64,000 nt of DNA, from the NCBI RefSeq assembly GCF_019802045.1, contig NZ_JAHVHU010000016.1, forward strand, positions 62,001 to 126,000, read 5' to 3'. The notes beneath the pieces are model-generated. The model did not search any database. It was not told where the DNA came from and worked only from the letters and a program-made list of their open reading frames with translations. Positions 54,531 to 63,516 of this stretch are shown in pieces. The stretch's first letter is position 1. Every line of letters begins with the position of its first letter. The DNA is from Membranihabitans marinus. Its GTDB lineage: Bacteria; Bacteroidota; Bacteroidia; Chitinophagales; Saprospiraceae. The translations under genes and the position numbers were made by a program.

Positions 54531-55976
54531 ATGATGCATAAGATGTATGCGGTCCTGTTTTTACTCGTAGTGATTGCTTTGAACAGCTCAGCCTCTGAGA
54601 CCCTGGTTGGTACCGCCAGCCGGGACATGACTCCGCCACTGCCTCTGGCACTGGGAGGCCAGATGCATTTGCGGATCGCTGATGAAGTCCAATCTCCATT
54701 GACGGCAAGTATATTGGCTGTTGAAAAAAGGGAAAATGCAACCACGGTCGATGTAGCCATTTTCGTCACTTTGGAATTGGTCGTTATTCCGGATGTGCTG
54801 CGTGATGAAGTACGACAAAAAGTTCAAAATCTTCTTCCGGATATTGAGGTCAACAAAATTATTATCAGTGCCAGCCATACCCACACTGCACCGGAAATAC
54901 GGGCGGGTCGCTTTCTATTGCCGGACGGGGTGACAACGGTAAAGCAGGTAGTTGCTTTTATTTCGGATCAGGTAGCCGAAGGAGTCCGGGAAGCTTGGAA
55001 TACCCGAACGAGAGGGAGCATGACGTGGGGCCTGGGACATGCCAAAGTGGGGCTGAATCGCAGAGCTGTGTACTACGATGGGTCGGCAAAAATGTATGGT
55101 CGAACCGATCTGCCTGAATTTAGAGGGATAGAGGGTTATGAGGATCACGATGTGGATGTTTTATTTATCTGGGATGAACAGGGTAAGTTGATCGGAACAT
55201 GCATTAATCTAGCTTGTCCGGCTCAAGAAGTGGAGGGTCGGAACTCTGTTAATGCAGATTTTTGGCACCCGGTCCGGGAACAATTGAGAGACATATATGG
55301 GGCTGAACTTATGGTGATGAGCTGGATTGGTGCTTCCGGAGATCAGTCACCTCACCTGATGTATAACCGGGATGCAGAAGACCGGATGCAAAAATTAAGA
55401 AATTTAACTCGGCTGGAGGAGATTGCCCGTCGGATAGTTAATGCAGTGACAGATGTATATGAAGTAGTCAAGGAGGATCGCTACCAAGATGTTGATTTGA
55501 AGCATGAGGTGAAGGAATTGGAATTGCCCCGCCGATTGGTCACCGTAGATGCGGTTCGTGAAGCTCAAAATGCCATCCATGAAATAGAGTCTATGGAAGA
55601 AGAAGAAATGGTCAAAAATTACCGACGGATAAAGTGGCATCAATCTTTGGTAGATCGATATGAAAATCAGAAAGAGAATCCGGATCAACCGTATAATACG
55701 GAGGTGCATCTGATCCGATTGGGTGATGTAGCCATATGCACCAATCAATTTGAACTGTTTACCGAATATGGGATCAGAATGAAAGCCCGAAGTAAAGCAC
55801 TTCAGACTTTTGTGGTTCAGTTATCCGGTCCGGGCACCTATTTGCCAACCATGGAAGCTCTAAAAGGAGGGCATTACAGTGCCATTATTCAAAGTAATGA
55901 AGTCGGTCCGGAAGCCGGAGATCTTTTGGTGGAAGAAACGGTACGAGGCATTAATCGATTTTGGAACGAAGAGTAA
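54531..55976 (+). CDS. Secreted neutral/alkaline ceramidase-like hydrolase, copy 1
   Basis: A 481-residue exported protein (signal about 5-24, ending SSASE). It matches the catalytic domain of neutral/alkaline non-lysosomal ceramidases: GTASRDMTPPLPLALGGQMHLRI, the zinc histidines in ISASHTHTAPE, and the nucleophile block IGASGDQSPH, whose Ser corresponds to the catalytic serine of the family's GDxSPN motif (S275 counted from the TTG at 54525, or S273 from this start). The frame begins with TTG at 54525; the ATG at 54531 (MMHKMY) is the better start. The C-terminal immunoglobulin-like domain of true ceramidases is absent. In glycan loci such proteins are of unknown substrate. A close paralogue follows 119 bases downstream. 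Confidence 0.82.
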   Translation: MMHKMYAVLFLLVVIALNSSASETLVGTASRDMTPPLPLALGGQMHLRIADEVQSPLTASILAVEKRENATTVDVAIFVTLELVVIPDVLRDEVRQKVQNLLPDIEVNKIIISASHTHTAPEIRAGRFLLPDGVTTVKQVVAFISDQVAEGVREAWNTRTRGSMTWGLGHAKVGLNRRAVYYDGSAKMYGRTDLPEFRGIEGYEDHDVDVLFIWDEQGKLIGTCINLACPAQEVEGRNSVNADFWHPVREQLRDIYGAELMVMSWIGASGDQSPHLMYNRDAEDRMQKLRNLTRLEEIARRIVNAVTDVYEVVKEDRYQDVDLKHEVKELELPRRLVTVDAVREAQNAIHEIESMEEEEMVKNYRRIKWHQSLVDRYENQKENPDQPYNTEVHLIRLGDVAICTNQFELFTEYGIRMKARSKALQTFVVQLSGPGTYLPTMEALKGGHYSAIIQSNEVGPEAGDLLVEETVRGINRFWNEE

Positions 55977-56095
55977 CATTTGAGCATTTCACAGCTTTTC
56001 TATAAACGGTTGGACCTGGTAAAAAGACCGATGTGGTTGAGGTTCGGTGGGAAAATATATTGATGTTTTTTTGACACAAAAAATAGATAATAAAA

Positions 56096-57565
56096 ATGAT
56101 GAAACGAATTGGATGGATGATCTGTGGTATAATCCTTTGTGTAAATGGATTCGCCTCCGACCTCCACATCGGTACCTCCGAGGTCGACATTACGCCTGAG
56201 CTTCCTGTTGCTCTGATGGGGCAGTTTCACCTGCGGATAGCTCAGGAAGCCAACACGCCACTCAAAGCCAATGTGATTGCTTTGGAATCCCGTGATGGTG
56301 AAAATGGTCTGGATACGGTGGTGTTTGTCTCCTGCGATCTGGTGTATATTACCAACCAGGTTTGGCAAAAAGTGCGGGAGGAAGTCCGACGACGGATTCC
56401 GGGTTTTAGTATGAATAAAATTATTTTAAGTGCCACGCATACGCATACTTCACCCGTATTGACGGATGAGTCTGACAATCCTTCGTTTCTTTATAAATTA
56501 CCCGATCAGGGGGTGACGCAGGTGAGGGACTATCGTGCTTTTTTGGTCGATCAAATTGCGACAGGAATTGTTGAGGCCTGGGCGAACCGGGGGAAAGGCA
56601 AAATGTCCTGGGGGCTGGATCGGGCAGCGATACCTTACAACCGACGGGTGGTCTACAAGGACGGAGAAGCGGTGATGTATGGAAATACGGTGACACCCCG
56701 ATTCGATAACATCGAAGGGTACGAGGATCACGATGTACATTCTTTGTTTTTCTGGGATGAATCGGATCAATTGTTGGGCATGACCGTGGAGGTAGCTTGT
56801 CCCGCGCAGGAAGTCGAAGGCAATATGGAGATCGATGCAGATTACTGGCACCCGGTCCGGGAACGCATAAAAAAGCAATATGGATCAGGAGTAGTCGTAG
56901 CCGGTTGGATAGGCGCAGCAGGGGATCAATCCCCCCATCCCATTTATCGTAAAAAAGCGCTTGAACGAATGCGTAAATTAAGTAATACCAGCCGAATGGA
57001 CGATATCGCCAACCGGATCGTGGAAGCGATAAATCGAACTTACGATGTCGTTCAAAAGGACAAGCAGGATGAGGTAGTGCTGGAGCATCAAGCTCGCAAT
57101 ATTGAACTTCCCATGCGAAAAGTCACGGTGGATGAATACCTGGAATCACGCCGTATTTCCCAAGAAGCAGCGGCGGAAATTGCCCGGGATCCGGCAAAAT
57201 CCGATCAGTTAAATACCCGGATGACCTGGTATGGGGCTATTGTCAAAAGATATGAAGCACAAAAAACAAACCCAAATCCTCAGTATGAGACGGAAATTCA
57301 TGTCATCCGGCTGGGCGACGTGGTGGTATGTACGAACCAATTTGAACTGTTCACCGATTTTGGTCTGCAAATGCAGGCCCGAAGTAAAGCACTTCAAACG
57401 ATTGTGGTTCAATTGGCCGGCTCCGGCACTTATTTACCGACGTCAAAGGCTGTTCGCGGTGGGGGGTATAGTGCCGTATGCCAGAGTAATGCAGTGGGAC
57501 CTGAGGGCGGAGCTATACTAGTGGAGGAAACCTTGGAGTTGATCAATGGAATGTGGGAAGATTAA
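56096..57565 (+). CDS. Secreted neutral/alkaline ceramidase-like hydrolase, copy 2
   Basis: A 489-residue exported paralogue of the previous gene (signal about 4-20, ending NGFAS). The same blocks are present: GTSEVDITPELPVALMGQFHLRI, LSATHTHTSPVL (zinc histidines), MSWGLDRAAIPYNRR, CPAQEVEGNMEIDADYWHPVRE, IGAAGDQSPH (nucleophile Ser) and a C-terminal VVCTNQFELFTDFGLQMQARS. By eye about half of the residues are identical to copy 1. Tandem position and conserved active sites suggest duplication followed by change of substrate. A relic of a third family member is at 42.7 kb. Confidence 0.82.
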   Translation: MMKRIGWMICGIILCVNGFASDLHIGTSEVDITPELPVALMGQFHLRIAQEANTPLKANVIALESRDGENGLDTVVFVSCDLVYITNQVWQKVREEVRRRIPGFSMNKIILSATHTHTSPVLTDESDNPSFLYKLPDQGVTQVRDYRAFLVDQIATGIVEAWANRGKGKMSWGLDRAAIPYNRRVVYKDGEAVMYGNTVTPRFDNIEGYEDHDVHSLFFWDESDQLLGMTVEVACPAQEVEGNMEIDADYWHPVRERIKKQYGSGVVVAGWIGAAGDQSPHPIYRKKALERMRKLSNTSRMDDIANRIVEAINRTYDVVQKDKQDEVVLEHQARNIELPMRKVTVDEYLESRRISQEAAAEIARDPAKSDQLNTRMTWYGAIVKRYEAQKTNPNPQYETEIHVIRLGDVVVCTNQFELFTDFGLQMQARSKALQTIVVQLAGSGTYLPTSKAVRGGGYSAVCQSNAVGPEGGAILVEETLELINGMWED

Positions 57566-58005
57566 GGGTGTTTATTGTATTACTCTTCATTAAAGTATGG
57601 CGTAAATAACAGAGTACTTATGATACATGGCCCCCAACGAGTCCAATGAATTTTAGAACCTAGTTAATTTTACATATTTTTCTGTCTTTAGCGCGGAGAC
57701 ATACACTTAGAAAAAAATTACTGCTCACGCCAATGATCTACCATCCACAATCCAAATCTTGCAGAATTCCCCGTAGCGGCTCCAAATTTCATACGGGGCA
57801 AGCTGGTTTTAACCGCCGATTTTCGGCGAATGAATGCGCCGCAACTTATTGTGCTACCAATATAGCTCCGTTTGCATGAGCCCGACTGCAAAAGCCAGGC
57901 TGGCTTGGGAAAAAGCAAAGGATTAGCTTCCGACAATGGCAGGGGAAGATGATTGCGCGCCCTAATAACTACCCACATGGAATACACGAATTCAAAAAAA
58001 TATCT
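57566..58005. other. Intergenic stretch with a structured block at 57718-57960
   Basis: The first 150 bases show nothing notable. The block 57718-57960 is GC-richer and holds hairpins: CCCCGTA with TACGGGG (around 57770-57800), CGCCGA with TCGGCG (around 57820-57834) and AGCC/GGCT. A minus-strand 98-codon frame covers it but has no protein features. It may be an intergenic repeat. Confidence 0.35.
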
Positions 58006-61000
58006 ATGAGTCATAATTTACAGATTATACTTTTCGCAGGCTTCTTTCTTTCCCTGTTCATATCGTGTGGACAGCCCGATATCACGTACGAGCATGGGGC
58101 CATATCTCCCCAACAAGGTCTGCAGAGTTATGAGGTAGCAGAAGGTTTTCAGATCGAGTTATTTGCTAGTGAACCGTTGATTGCGGATCCGGTGGATATG
58201 GCGGTGGATGAAAATGGGGTCATGTATGTGGTCGAAATGTCCGGGTATCCGCTCGATAAAAGTCACACGGGTAAGGTGAAGATTCTGAGGGATACGGATG
58301 GCGATGGTACCATGGATGAAAGTATACTATTCGCTGATGAACTGATGTTTCCCAATGGTATCATGCCTTGGAAAAAGGGAGTCATGATTACAGATGCCCC
58401 CCATGTATTGTATCTGGAAGATGTGGATGGGGATGGTCGGGCTGATGTACGCGACACGCTATTGACAGGTTTTTCACTATCCAATCCGCACGTCAATGTG
58501 AACAATCCGATCTACGGGTTGGATAACTGGATTTATTTGTCCCATTTTGGCCGCATCGGAACTCGAAAATATGAAGATGAATTTGGTGACTTGGGTGAAG
58601 AGATCCGTTTTTGGAACCAAGAGCGCGGTCCCCGGCTACCTCAAAATGCAAATAGTCGAAATGTCCGGTTTAAGGTGGATGGGCATAGCCTTGAGATGCG
58701 ATCGGTCAAGGGCCAATTTGGACATGACTTTGATGAGTGGGGCCATCATTTTCTCACCCACAATCAAAATCACATTTATCAGGAGGTGCTGGCTCCGCAG
58801 TATTTGCATCGGAATCCTGATGCGGTCATAAGTACAGCGGCTGAAGATGTTTCCGATCACGGTAATTCAGCGGAGGTTTTCCAAATTACCACGAATCCGG
58901 ACCGGCAATTGTTTACGCCGGTGGGGCTGACTACATCGAGTAGTGGGTTGGTGTATTATTCCGGCGGATTGTTTCCCCCACCATATGACACCGAAGTCGC
59001 CTTTGGCGCGGAGTCAGTCAGTAACCTGGTACATGTTGACAAGTTAACGCCAAATGGTGCTGCATACACAGGGAGCCGTCTGGAGGAAGACAAAGAATTT
59101 TTGGCTTCGCGGGATTCGTGGGCGCGACCGGTTAATATGTACGTTGGTCCTGACGGTGCATTGTACGTCCTGGATTATTACCGTAGAATCATAGAACACC
59201 CGGAGTGGATGTCCGACGAGGCGATTGAGGACGGTGATTTGTATGACGGACACAATATGGGGCGGATATACCGAATTAGTCCGGAAGGTTATCCGGCTGC
59301 TCAATGGACAAAAGGTCTGGACCTGGGACAAAAATCAGATGCAGAACTGGTACAATTCCTAAGCCATCAGAACCGGTGGTGGCGGTCGCATGCCCAACGA
59401 ATGTTGGTCAATAGAAAAAATTTGGGTGTCGTTCCCCTCTTGAAACAGAAGGTAAGAAGTGGTAAAATGGAATTGGGACGCTTGCATGCTTTGTGGACCC
59501 TGGAAGGGCTGCATACTCTAGAGAAAGATGATATTCATGTGGCCTTACAGGACGAATCATCCGGCATTCGGGAAAATGCTATTCGCTTGGCTGAGCGTAC
59601 CATGAAAAATGATGCGGAGTTACGTGAATCTCTGTACGGCATAGTCCGTGATTCATCAGCTCAGGTGCGATTTCAACTTTTAAACACGTTGGGCGAACTG
59701 GTCAGTGATAAAGCACAATCAATCCGTGAAGAAATACTTTTTCACGATATTGAAGATGAATGGGTTCAACGATCTGCGTTATCTGCAAGGCGTCTGGATG
59801 TAAAAGGATTGCTGGAAGAAACGGTTCGACGAAGCAATTCGGAGCGGACCTCCAAATACGATGCCTTCATAAGTCGGCTTACAGAAGTATTGGGTGCAAG
59901 TCAAGACAGTAAGCTGATCGTAAGGTTGCTGCGCCAGGGAATTGGTCCCGAAGCTTCAGAGGCCCATTCGCTCCAACCTGCCATTTTAAAAGGATTAGCT
60001 TCAGGATTAAAACGCAATGAGAATAACAATGCCATTCTGTTCGGTGAAGCAGAACGTTTAGTCAACGTGTTTTTTAATCATACATCCGATGAAGTCAGAA
60101 AGTACACCTTTGATATTTTGAAAACCATGTCAGAAGATGAAACCCCTTCCGTAATAAGTAAAGAGATGGCTCGGGCTGTCCAAAGAAGCCAGGATAAAAA
60201 TCTTCCGGTGTCTTATCGCATACAAATGCTGAACTTTCTAACCCTGGGAGCACCGGAAAATTTCGAAATAGAAATAAAATCATTGATAGTACCATCCCAG
60301 GATCCATCTGTGCAGACAGCCGCCTTAAAAGTATATGATATAATACCAGGGACTGCTGTGTCTGAATATGTATTGAAGCATTGGGAAGAAATGACCTCAA
60401 CTGTGCGCGATGAAGCTTTAAGTACTTTTATGCGTTCGCAAGACCGGGTGAAAATGCTGTTGCATGCACTGGAATCGGGAACCATTCCGAAGTCAGAATT
60501 GGGATGGACCCGGACGGTTCGGCTCAATCAATACCACGATGAATCATTACGAAAACGTGCACGGACTTTCCTGGCTGAAGATGATCTGGAAGAGGTGATT
60601 GCAAGCTTTCAGCCTGCGTTGAATAGGATGGGTCAGAAAGAAAAAGGATTGGAATTATATAAAACCCACTGTGCCATTTGCCACCAGGTCCGGGGCAAAG
60701 TGGGGGTGGAATATGGTCCGGATTTGGGAACGGTACACAATTGGGAAGCCAAGGCTTTGATGGCGAATATTTTGGATCCCGGGCTTTCTATTGCGCCAGG
60801 TTATGATCTTTGGGAGATTGATATGCAAAATGGCACAAAATTGCAGGGAATGATTCGAAGTGAAACCTCCAGTGCTCTGGAACTTCAGACAGGGCCAGAT
60901 TCACAAACGACCATAAACCGGCAGGATGTAAAAAAAATGCAATCCATACCCGGTATGTCAATGATGCCGGGGTTTGGAAACACCTTAAGCCACGATGAAA

Positions 61001-61038
61001 TGGCTGATTTGATTGCTTATCTGAGAGATAGTGGTTGA
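58006..61038 (+). CDS. PVC-type membrane-bound dehydrogenase / HEAT / cytochrome c lipoprotein
   Basis: A 1010-residue lipoprotein (signal ending LFISC). The N-terminal propeller (about 40-430) matches the Pirellula/Verrucomicrobium dehydrogenase type (TIGR02604-like): EVAEGFQIELFASEPLIADPVDMAVDENG, RDTDGDGTMDES, PNGIMPWKKGVMITDAPHVLYLEDVDGDGRADVRDT, YVGPDGALYVLDYYRRIIEHP. Residues about 450-850 are helical HEAT repeats. The C-terminal cytochrome c domain has C889-A-I-C892-H893, GPDLGTVHNWEAKALMANILDP and MSMMPGFGNTLSHDEMADLIAYL. The frame extends upstream to 57949, but the ATG at 58006 (MSHNLQ) fits a normal lipoprotein. Expected role: oxidation of a sugar outside the cytoplasm with electron transfer through haem. 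Confidence 0.88.
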   Translation: MSHNLQIILFAGFFLSLFISCGQPDITYEHGAISPQQGLQSYEVAEGFQIELFASEPLIADPVDMAVDENGVMYVVEMSGYPLDKSHTGKVKILRDTDGDGTMDESILFADELMFPNGIMPWKKGVMITDAPHVLYLEDVDGDGRADVRDTLLTGFSLSNPHVNVNNPIYGLDNWIYLSHFGRIGTRKYEDEFGDLGEEIRFWNQERGPRLPQNANSRNVRFKVDGHSLEMRSVKGQFGHDFDEWGHHFLTHNQNHIYQEVLAPQYLHRNPDAVISTAAEDVSDHGNSAEVFQITTNPDRQLFTPVGLTTSSSGLVYYSGGLFPPPYDTEVAFGAESVSNLVHVDKLTPNGAAYTGSRLEEDKEFLASRDSWARPVNMYVGPDGALYVLDYYRRIIEHPEWMSDEAIEDGDLYDGHNMGRIYRISPEGYPAAQWTKGLDLGQKSDAELVQFLSHQNRWWRSHAQRMLVNRKNLGVVPLLKQKVRSGKMELGRLHALWTLEGLHTLEKDDIHVALQDESSGIRENAIRLAERTMKNDAELRESLYGIVRDSSAQVRFQLLNTLGELVSDKAQSIREEILFHDIEDEWVQRSALSARRLDVKGLLEETVRRSNSERTSKYDAFISRLTEVLGASQDSKLIVRLLRQGIGPEASEAHSLQPAILKGLASGLKRNENNNAILFGEAERLVNVFFNHTSDEVRKYTFDILKTMSEDETPSVISKEMARAVQRSQDKNLPVSYRIQMLNFLTLGAPENFEIEIKSLIVPSQDPSVQTAALKVYDIIPGTAVSEYVLKHWEEMTSTVRDEALSTFMRSQDRVKMLLHALESGTIPKSELGWTRTVRLNQYHDESLRKRARTFLAEDDLEEVIASFQPALNRMGQKEKGLELYKTHCAICHQVRGKVGVEYGPDLGTVHNWEAKALMANILDPGLSIAPGYDLWEIDMQNGTKLQGMIRSETSSALELQTGPDSQTTINRQDVKKMQSIPGMSMMPGFGNTLSHDEMADLIAYLRDSG

Positions 61039-61060
61039 TGCTGGCGTTTGGCGCTTTGGC

Positions 61061-61727
61061 ACCTGGGGGAAGGAGCTTGCCGCTAAGGCTGGTGCGGGCG
61101 CCTTACACCTTTTAATACCCCCCCCCTCCGTTAGAACTTGCATACAAATCCATGCTGAAGGATTATATTTTGTGTTGTTAAATGAGCGTATCCAGTATCG
61201 AACTGTCTCGGGGGTGAGATGGTAAGGTGTAAGCCTCCTCGCTCACCCTCGTAGCAGCCACCACAGGATTCTTCCCCCACCATCTCTTAATATGCCTGGG
61301 GGAAGGAGCTTGCCGCAAAGGCTTGAGAGTGTGGGCAGCGCCTTACATTTTTCAATACCCCCACGCTAAGAACTTGCATACAAATCCATGCTGAAGGATT
61401 ATATTGTGTGTTGTTAAATGAGCGTATCCAGTATTGAATCGTCTCTTGGGCTTTCTCAGGTTGGGATGGTAAGGTGTAAGCCTCCTCGCTCACCCTCGGA
61501 GCAGCCACCACAGGATTCTTCCCCCACCATCTCTCAATATACCTGGGGGAAGGAGCTTGCCGCTAAGGCTGGTTCGGGAGAGCAGCGCCCTACACCTTTT
61601 AATACCCCCACGCTAAGAACTTGCATACATATTGTGTGTTGTTAAATGAGCGTATCCAGTATCGAACCGTCTCTTGGATTTTCTGGGGGTAAGATGGTAA
61701 GTGTATGCCTCCTCGCTCACCCCACGC
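61061..61727. repeat. Triplicated ~240-base intergenic repeat
   Basis: Three tandem units start with CCTGGGGGAAGGAGCTTGCC at 61062, 61295 and 61542 (periods 233 and 247). Shared blocks are AACTTGCATACA, TTGTTAAATGAGCGTATCCA, GATGGTAAG and CCTCCTCGCTCACC. The third unit lacks about 21 bases in the middle and stops early, near 61727. Within each unit several inverted pairs can fold, for example CTTACACCTT with AAGGTGTAAG. CTTCCCCCA at the end of one unit pairs with TGGGGGAAG at the start of the next. Confidence 0.85.
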
Positions 61728-62026
61728 CTGGTAAATCAAAATTTTATTATCTTGTATCCTTCAATGAAGAAAGTTTCTAGAAGGTCTGGTGTATCATGTC
61801 TTTGATCCAAGGAATAATAGATAACCAATTTTTTTGAGGGTAAGAATTGTCTTCATCTTTTGAGAAAGATTAGAAAATATTTACTGCCTGTTACGGATAT
61901 ACTTTGCTATTGTTTTATGCCCCATCCTTCCGTGTGAATAAGGGCTGGCGCGTCGTGCTGTGATCCGGGTGGCTGACCACTGAATGCATGTAGAATAAGT
62001 TTTGCCACAAAAAGCAATAAATTAAA
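61728..62026. other. Intergenic stretch before the TIM-barrel gene
   Basis: AT-rich 300 bases. It probably carries the promoter of the following operon; GATATACTTTG at about 61897-61907 resembles the -7 element but with the wrong spacing. No gene seen. Confidence 0.3.
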
Positions 62027-62950
62027 ATGAATCGAAAAGAATTTTTACGGAATGGATTATTGGGAGGTGCTGCTGTATTGGCTTTTCCTCGAATGGGGAT
62101 TTCTGATAGCCAGACGCGCATTCCACGGTCAATACCTAACACACCGTTTAAAATGAAGTTTTCCCCGGATTTTGATATTTTTAATGCAGGTGCCAGTTTG
62201 GAAGAACAATTGGAGTGGGGCTATGAGCAAGGTTTCCGGGCCTGGGAGAGCACCTGGTTGCGAAGGAAGACGGTGGAAGAACAGAATCAAATCAAACGAA
62301 TCATGGATCGATTGGACATGGAGTTTGGTCAATTCGTGGGGACCATGTCCTTTAAAGAAGTGACTTTTGCCGGCAGAGATGAAGGATTGAGAGAAAAGAC
62401 ACTGCAAGAAGTCCGGGAATCTGTGGAGATTGCAAAGCGAATGGATACCCAATATATTCACAATGTTCTGGGCCTGGCAGATCCAAAACTGCCCTGGGAT
62501 TTTCAAATGGCGAATGCCATTGAATTATTGAAGCGGGTGGCAGAGATATACGAACCACATGGAATAGTGATGGTGATGGAAACGATGAACCACAAGATAA
62601 ATCATCCGGGTTTGTTTTTGCATGAAATTCCACAGGCTTATGCGATGGCAAAAGCAGTGGACAGTCCGAGTGTAAAGATTCTGTTTGATGCGTATCACGT
62701 GCAGATTCAGGAAGGGAATCTTATGCCTACTTTGGACTTTGCATGGGGTGAGATTGGTTATTTTCAAATCGGAGATACACCCGGGCGAAAAGAGCCGGGA
62801 ACGGGAGAGATCAATTATAAGAATGTTTTGCAACACATCCACGATAAAGGATATCGCGGGTTTGTCGGATTGGAGCACGGGATCAGTGGGGCAGGAGAAG
62901 AAGGTATTGCAGCTGCTCTAAAACGCTATCGAGAAGTGGATCCGAAATAA
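62027..62950 (+). CDS. Exported TIM-barrel isomerase, hydroxypyruvate-isomerase-like
   Basis: A 307-residue protein of the xylose-isomerase-like TIM-barrel superfamily, closest in pattern to hydroxypyruvate isomerase (Hyi). Its metal-site strands are visible: VMVMETMNHKINHPGLFL (Glu), KILFDAYHVQIQEGNLMP (Asp, His), YFQIGDTPGRKEPGTGEIN and GFVGLEHG (Glu). The N-terminus MNRKEFLRNGLLGGAAVLAFP resembles a Tat signal with only one of the twin arginines kept (NRK), so export is likely but not certain. It should isomerise, epimerise or cleave a small sugar outside the cytoplasm. It is followed after 9 bases by the next gene. Confidence 0.8.
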   Translation: MNRKEFLRNGLLGGAAVLAFPRMGISDSQTRIPRSIPNTPFKMKFSPDFDIFNAGASLEEQLEWGYEQGFRAWESTWLRRKTVEEQNQIKRIMDRLDMEFGQFVGTMSFKEVTFAGRDEGLREKTLQEVRESVEIAKRMDTQYIHNVLGLADPKLPWDFQMANAIELLKRVAEIYEPHGIVMVMETMNHKINHPGLFLHEIPQAYAMAKAVDSPSVKILFDAYHVQIQEGNLMPTLDFAWGEIGYFQIGDTPGRKEPGTGEINYKNVLQHIHDKGYRGFVGLEHGISGAGEEGIAAALKRYREVDPK

Positions 62951-62959
62951 TTATTACGT

Positions 62960-63487
62960 ATGAAGTGGAATGTAATCGTGTTTTTCATGGTGGTATGGGC
63001 CTTACAACCTAAGGCAAGTACTTTATCGAAAACTGGGTCAGCAGAATTTAGTTGGGTCGATAATATAAGTCCTGGAGATCCCATCGTACCTGAAGAAAAT
63101 GGAGAACTAATTCTCAGCGCCAAACAGGGCAGGGGAATTGGACCTACGATAAAATATATGCCGGAGTGGGAAGCATTTGGTTTTTTTCGGGAAGGAAATC
63201 ATATTGAGTGGGAAATACGAGTGGAGAAAACCAGAAAGTATACCGTATATTTGGAATGGTCGGCGGAAGGTGGTGTGGTAGGAAATCCTTATGTGATTTC
63301 CATCGGAAAAAGGAGTCTGGAAGGAATAAACAAAGACAGTGGTTCTTGGGAGACCTTTATTGAAGAACCCATCGGTGTGCTCAAAATAAGGAAAGGAGAG
63401 CACAAGGTTGTTTTTCGACCGGGTGATAATATTGAGAAAGGAGGTGGAATGCTCGATGTGAAGACGATCCGCTTGGTCCCAAAATAA
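62960..63487 (+). CDS. Small secreted beta-sandwich protein, CBM6/DUF5077-like
   Basis: A 175-residue exported protein (signal about 1-19). The mature part has strand-rich sequence with GNHIEWEIRVEKTRKYTVYLEWSAEGG, IGVLKIRKGEHKVVFRPGDN and a final MLDVKTIRLVP. This pattern of two sheet edges around a short WS..GG loop occurs in CBM6- and DUF5077-like carbohydrate-binding domains. It has no catalytic residues I can name. Its position between two TIM-barrel sugar proteins, with a 9-base gap upstream and 29 bases downstream, suggests one operon and a sugar-binding role (inference). Confidence 0.65.
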   Translation: MKWNVIVFFMVVWALQPKASTLSKTGSAEFSWVDNISPGDPIVPEENGELILSAKQGRGIGPTIKYMPEWEAFGFFREGNHIEWEIRVEKTRKYTVYLEWSAEGGVVGNPYVISIGKRSLEGINKDSGSWETFIEEPIGVLKIRKGEHKVVFRPGDNIEKGGGMLDVKTIRLVPK

Positions 63488-63516
63488 ATTAACTGAAATA
63501 TTAATAGGTCAAAAAG

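Noticed and set aside
61061-61727. CRISPR array or integron attC array
   Set aside because: Units are about 240 bases with no short repeat/spacer pattern, no cas or integrase gene, and no cassette genes between units.
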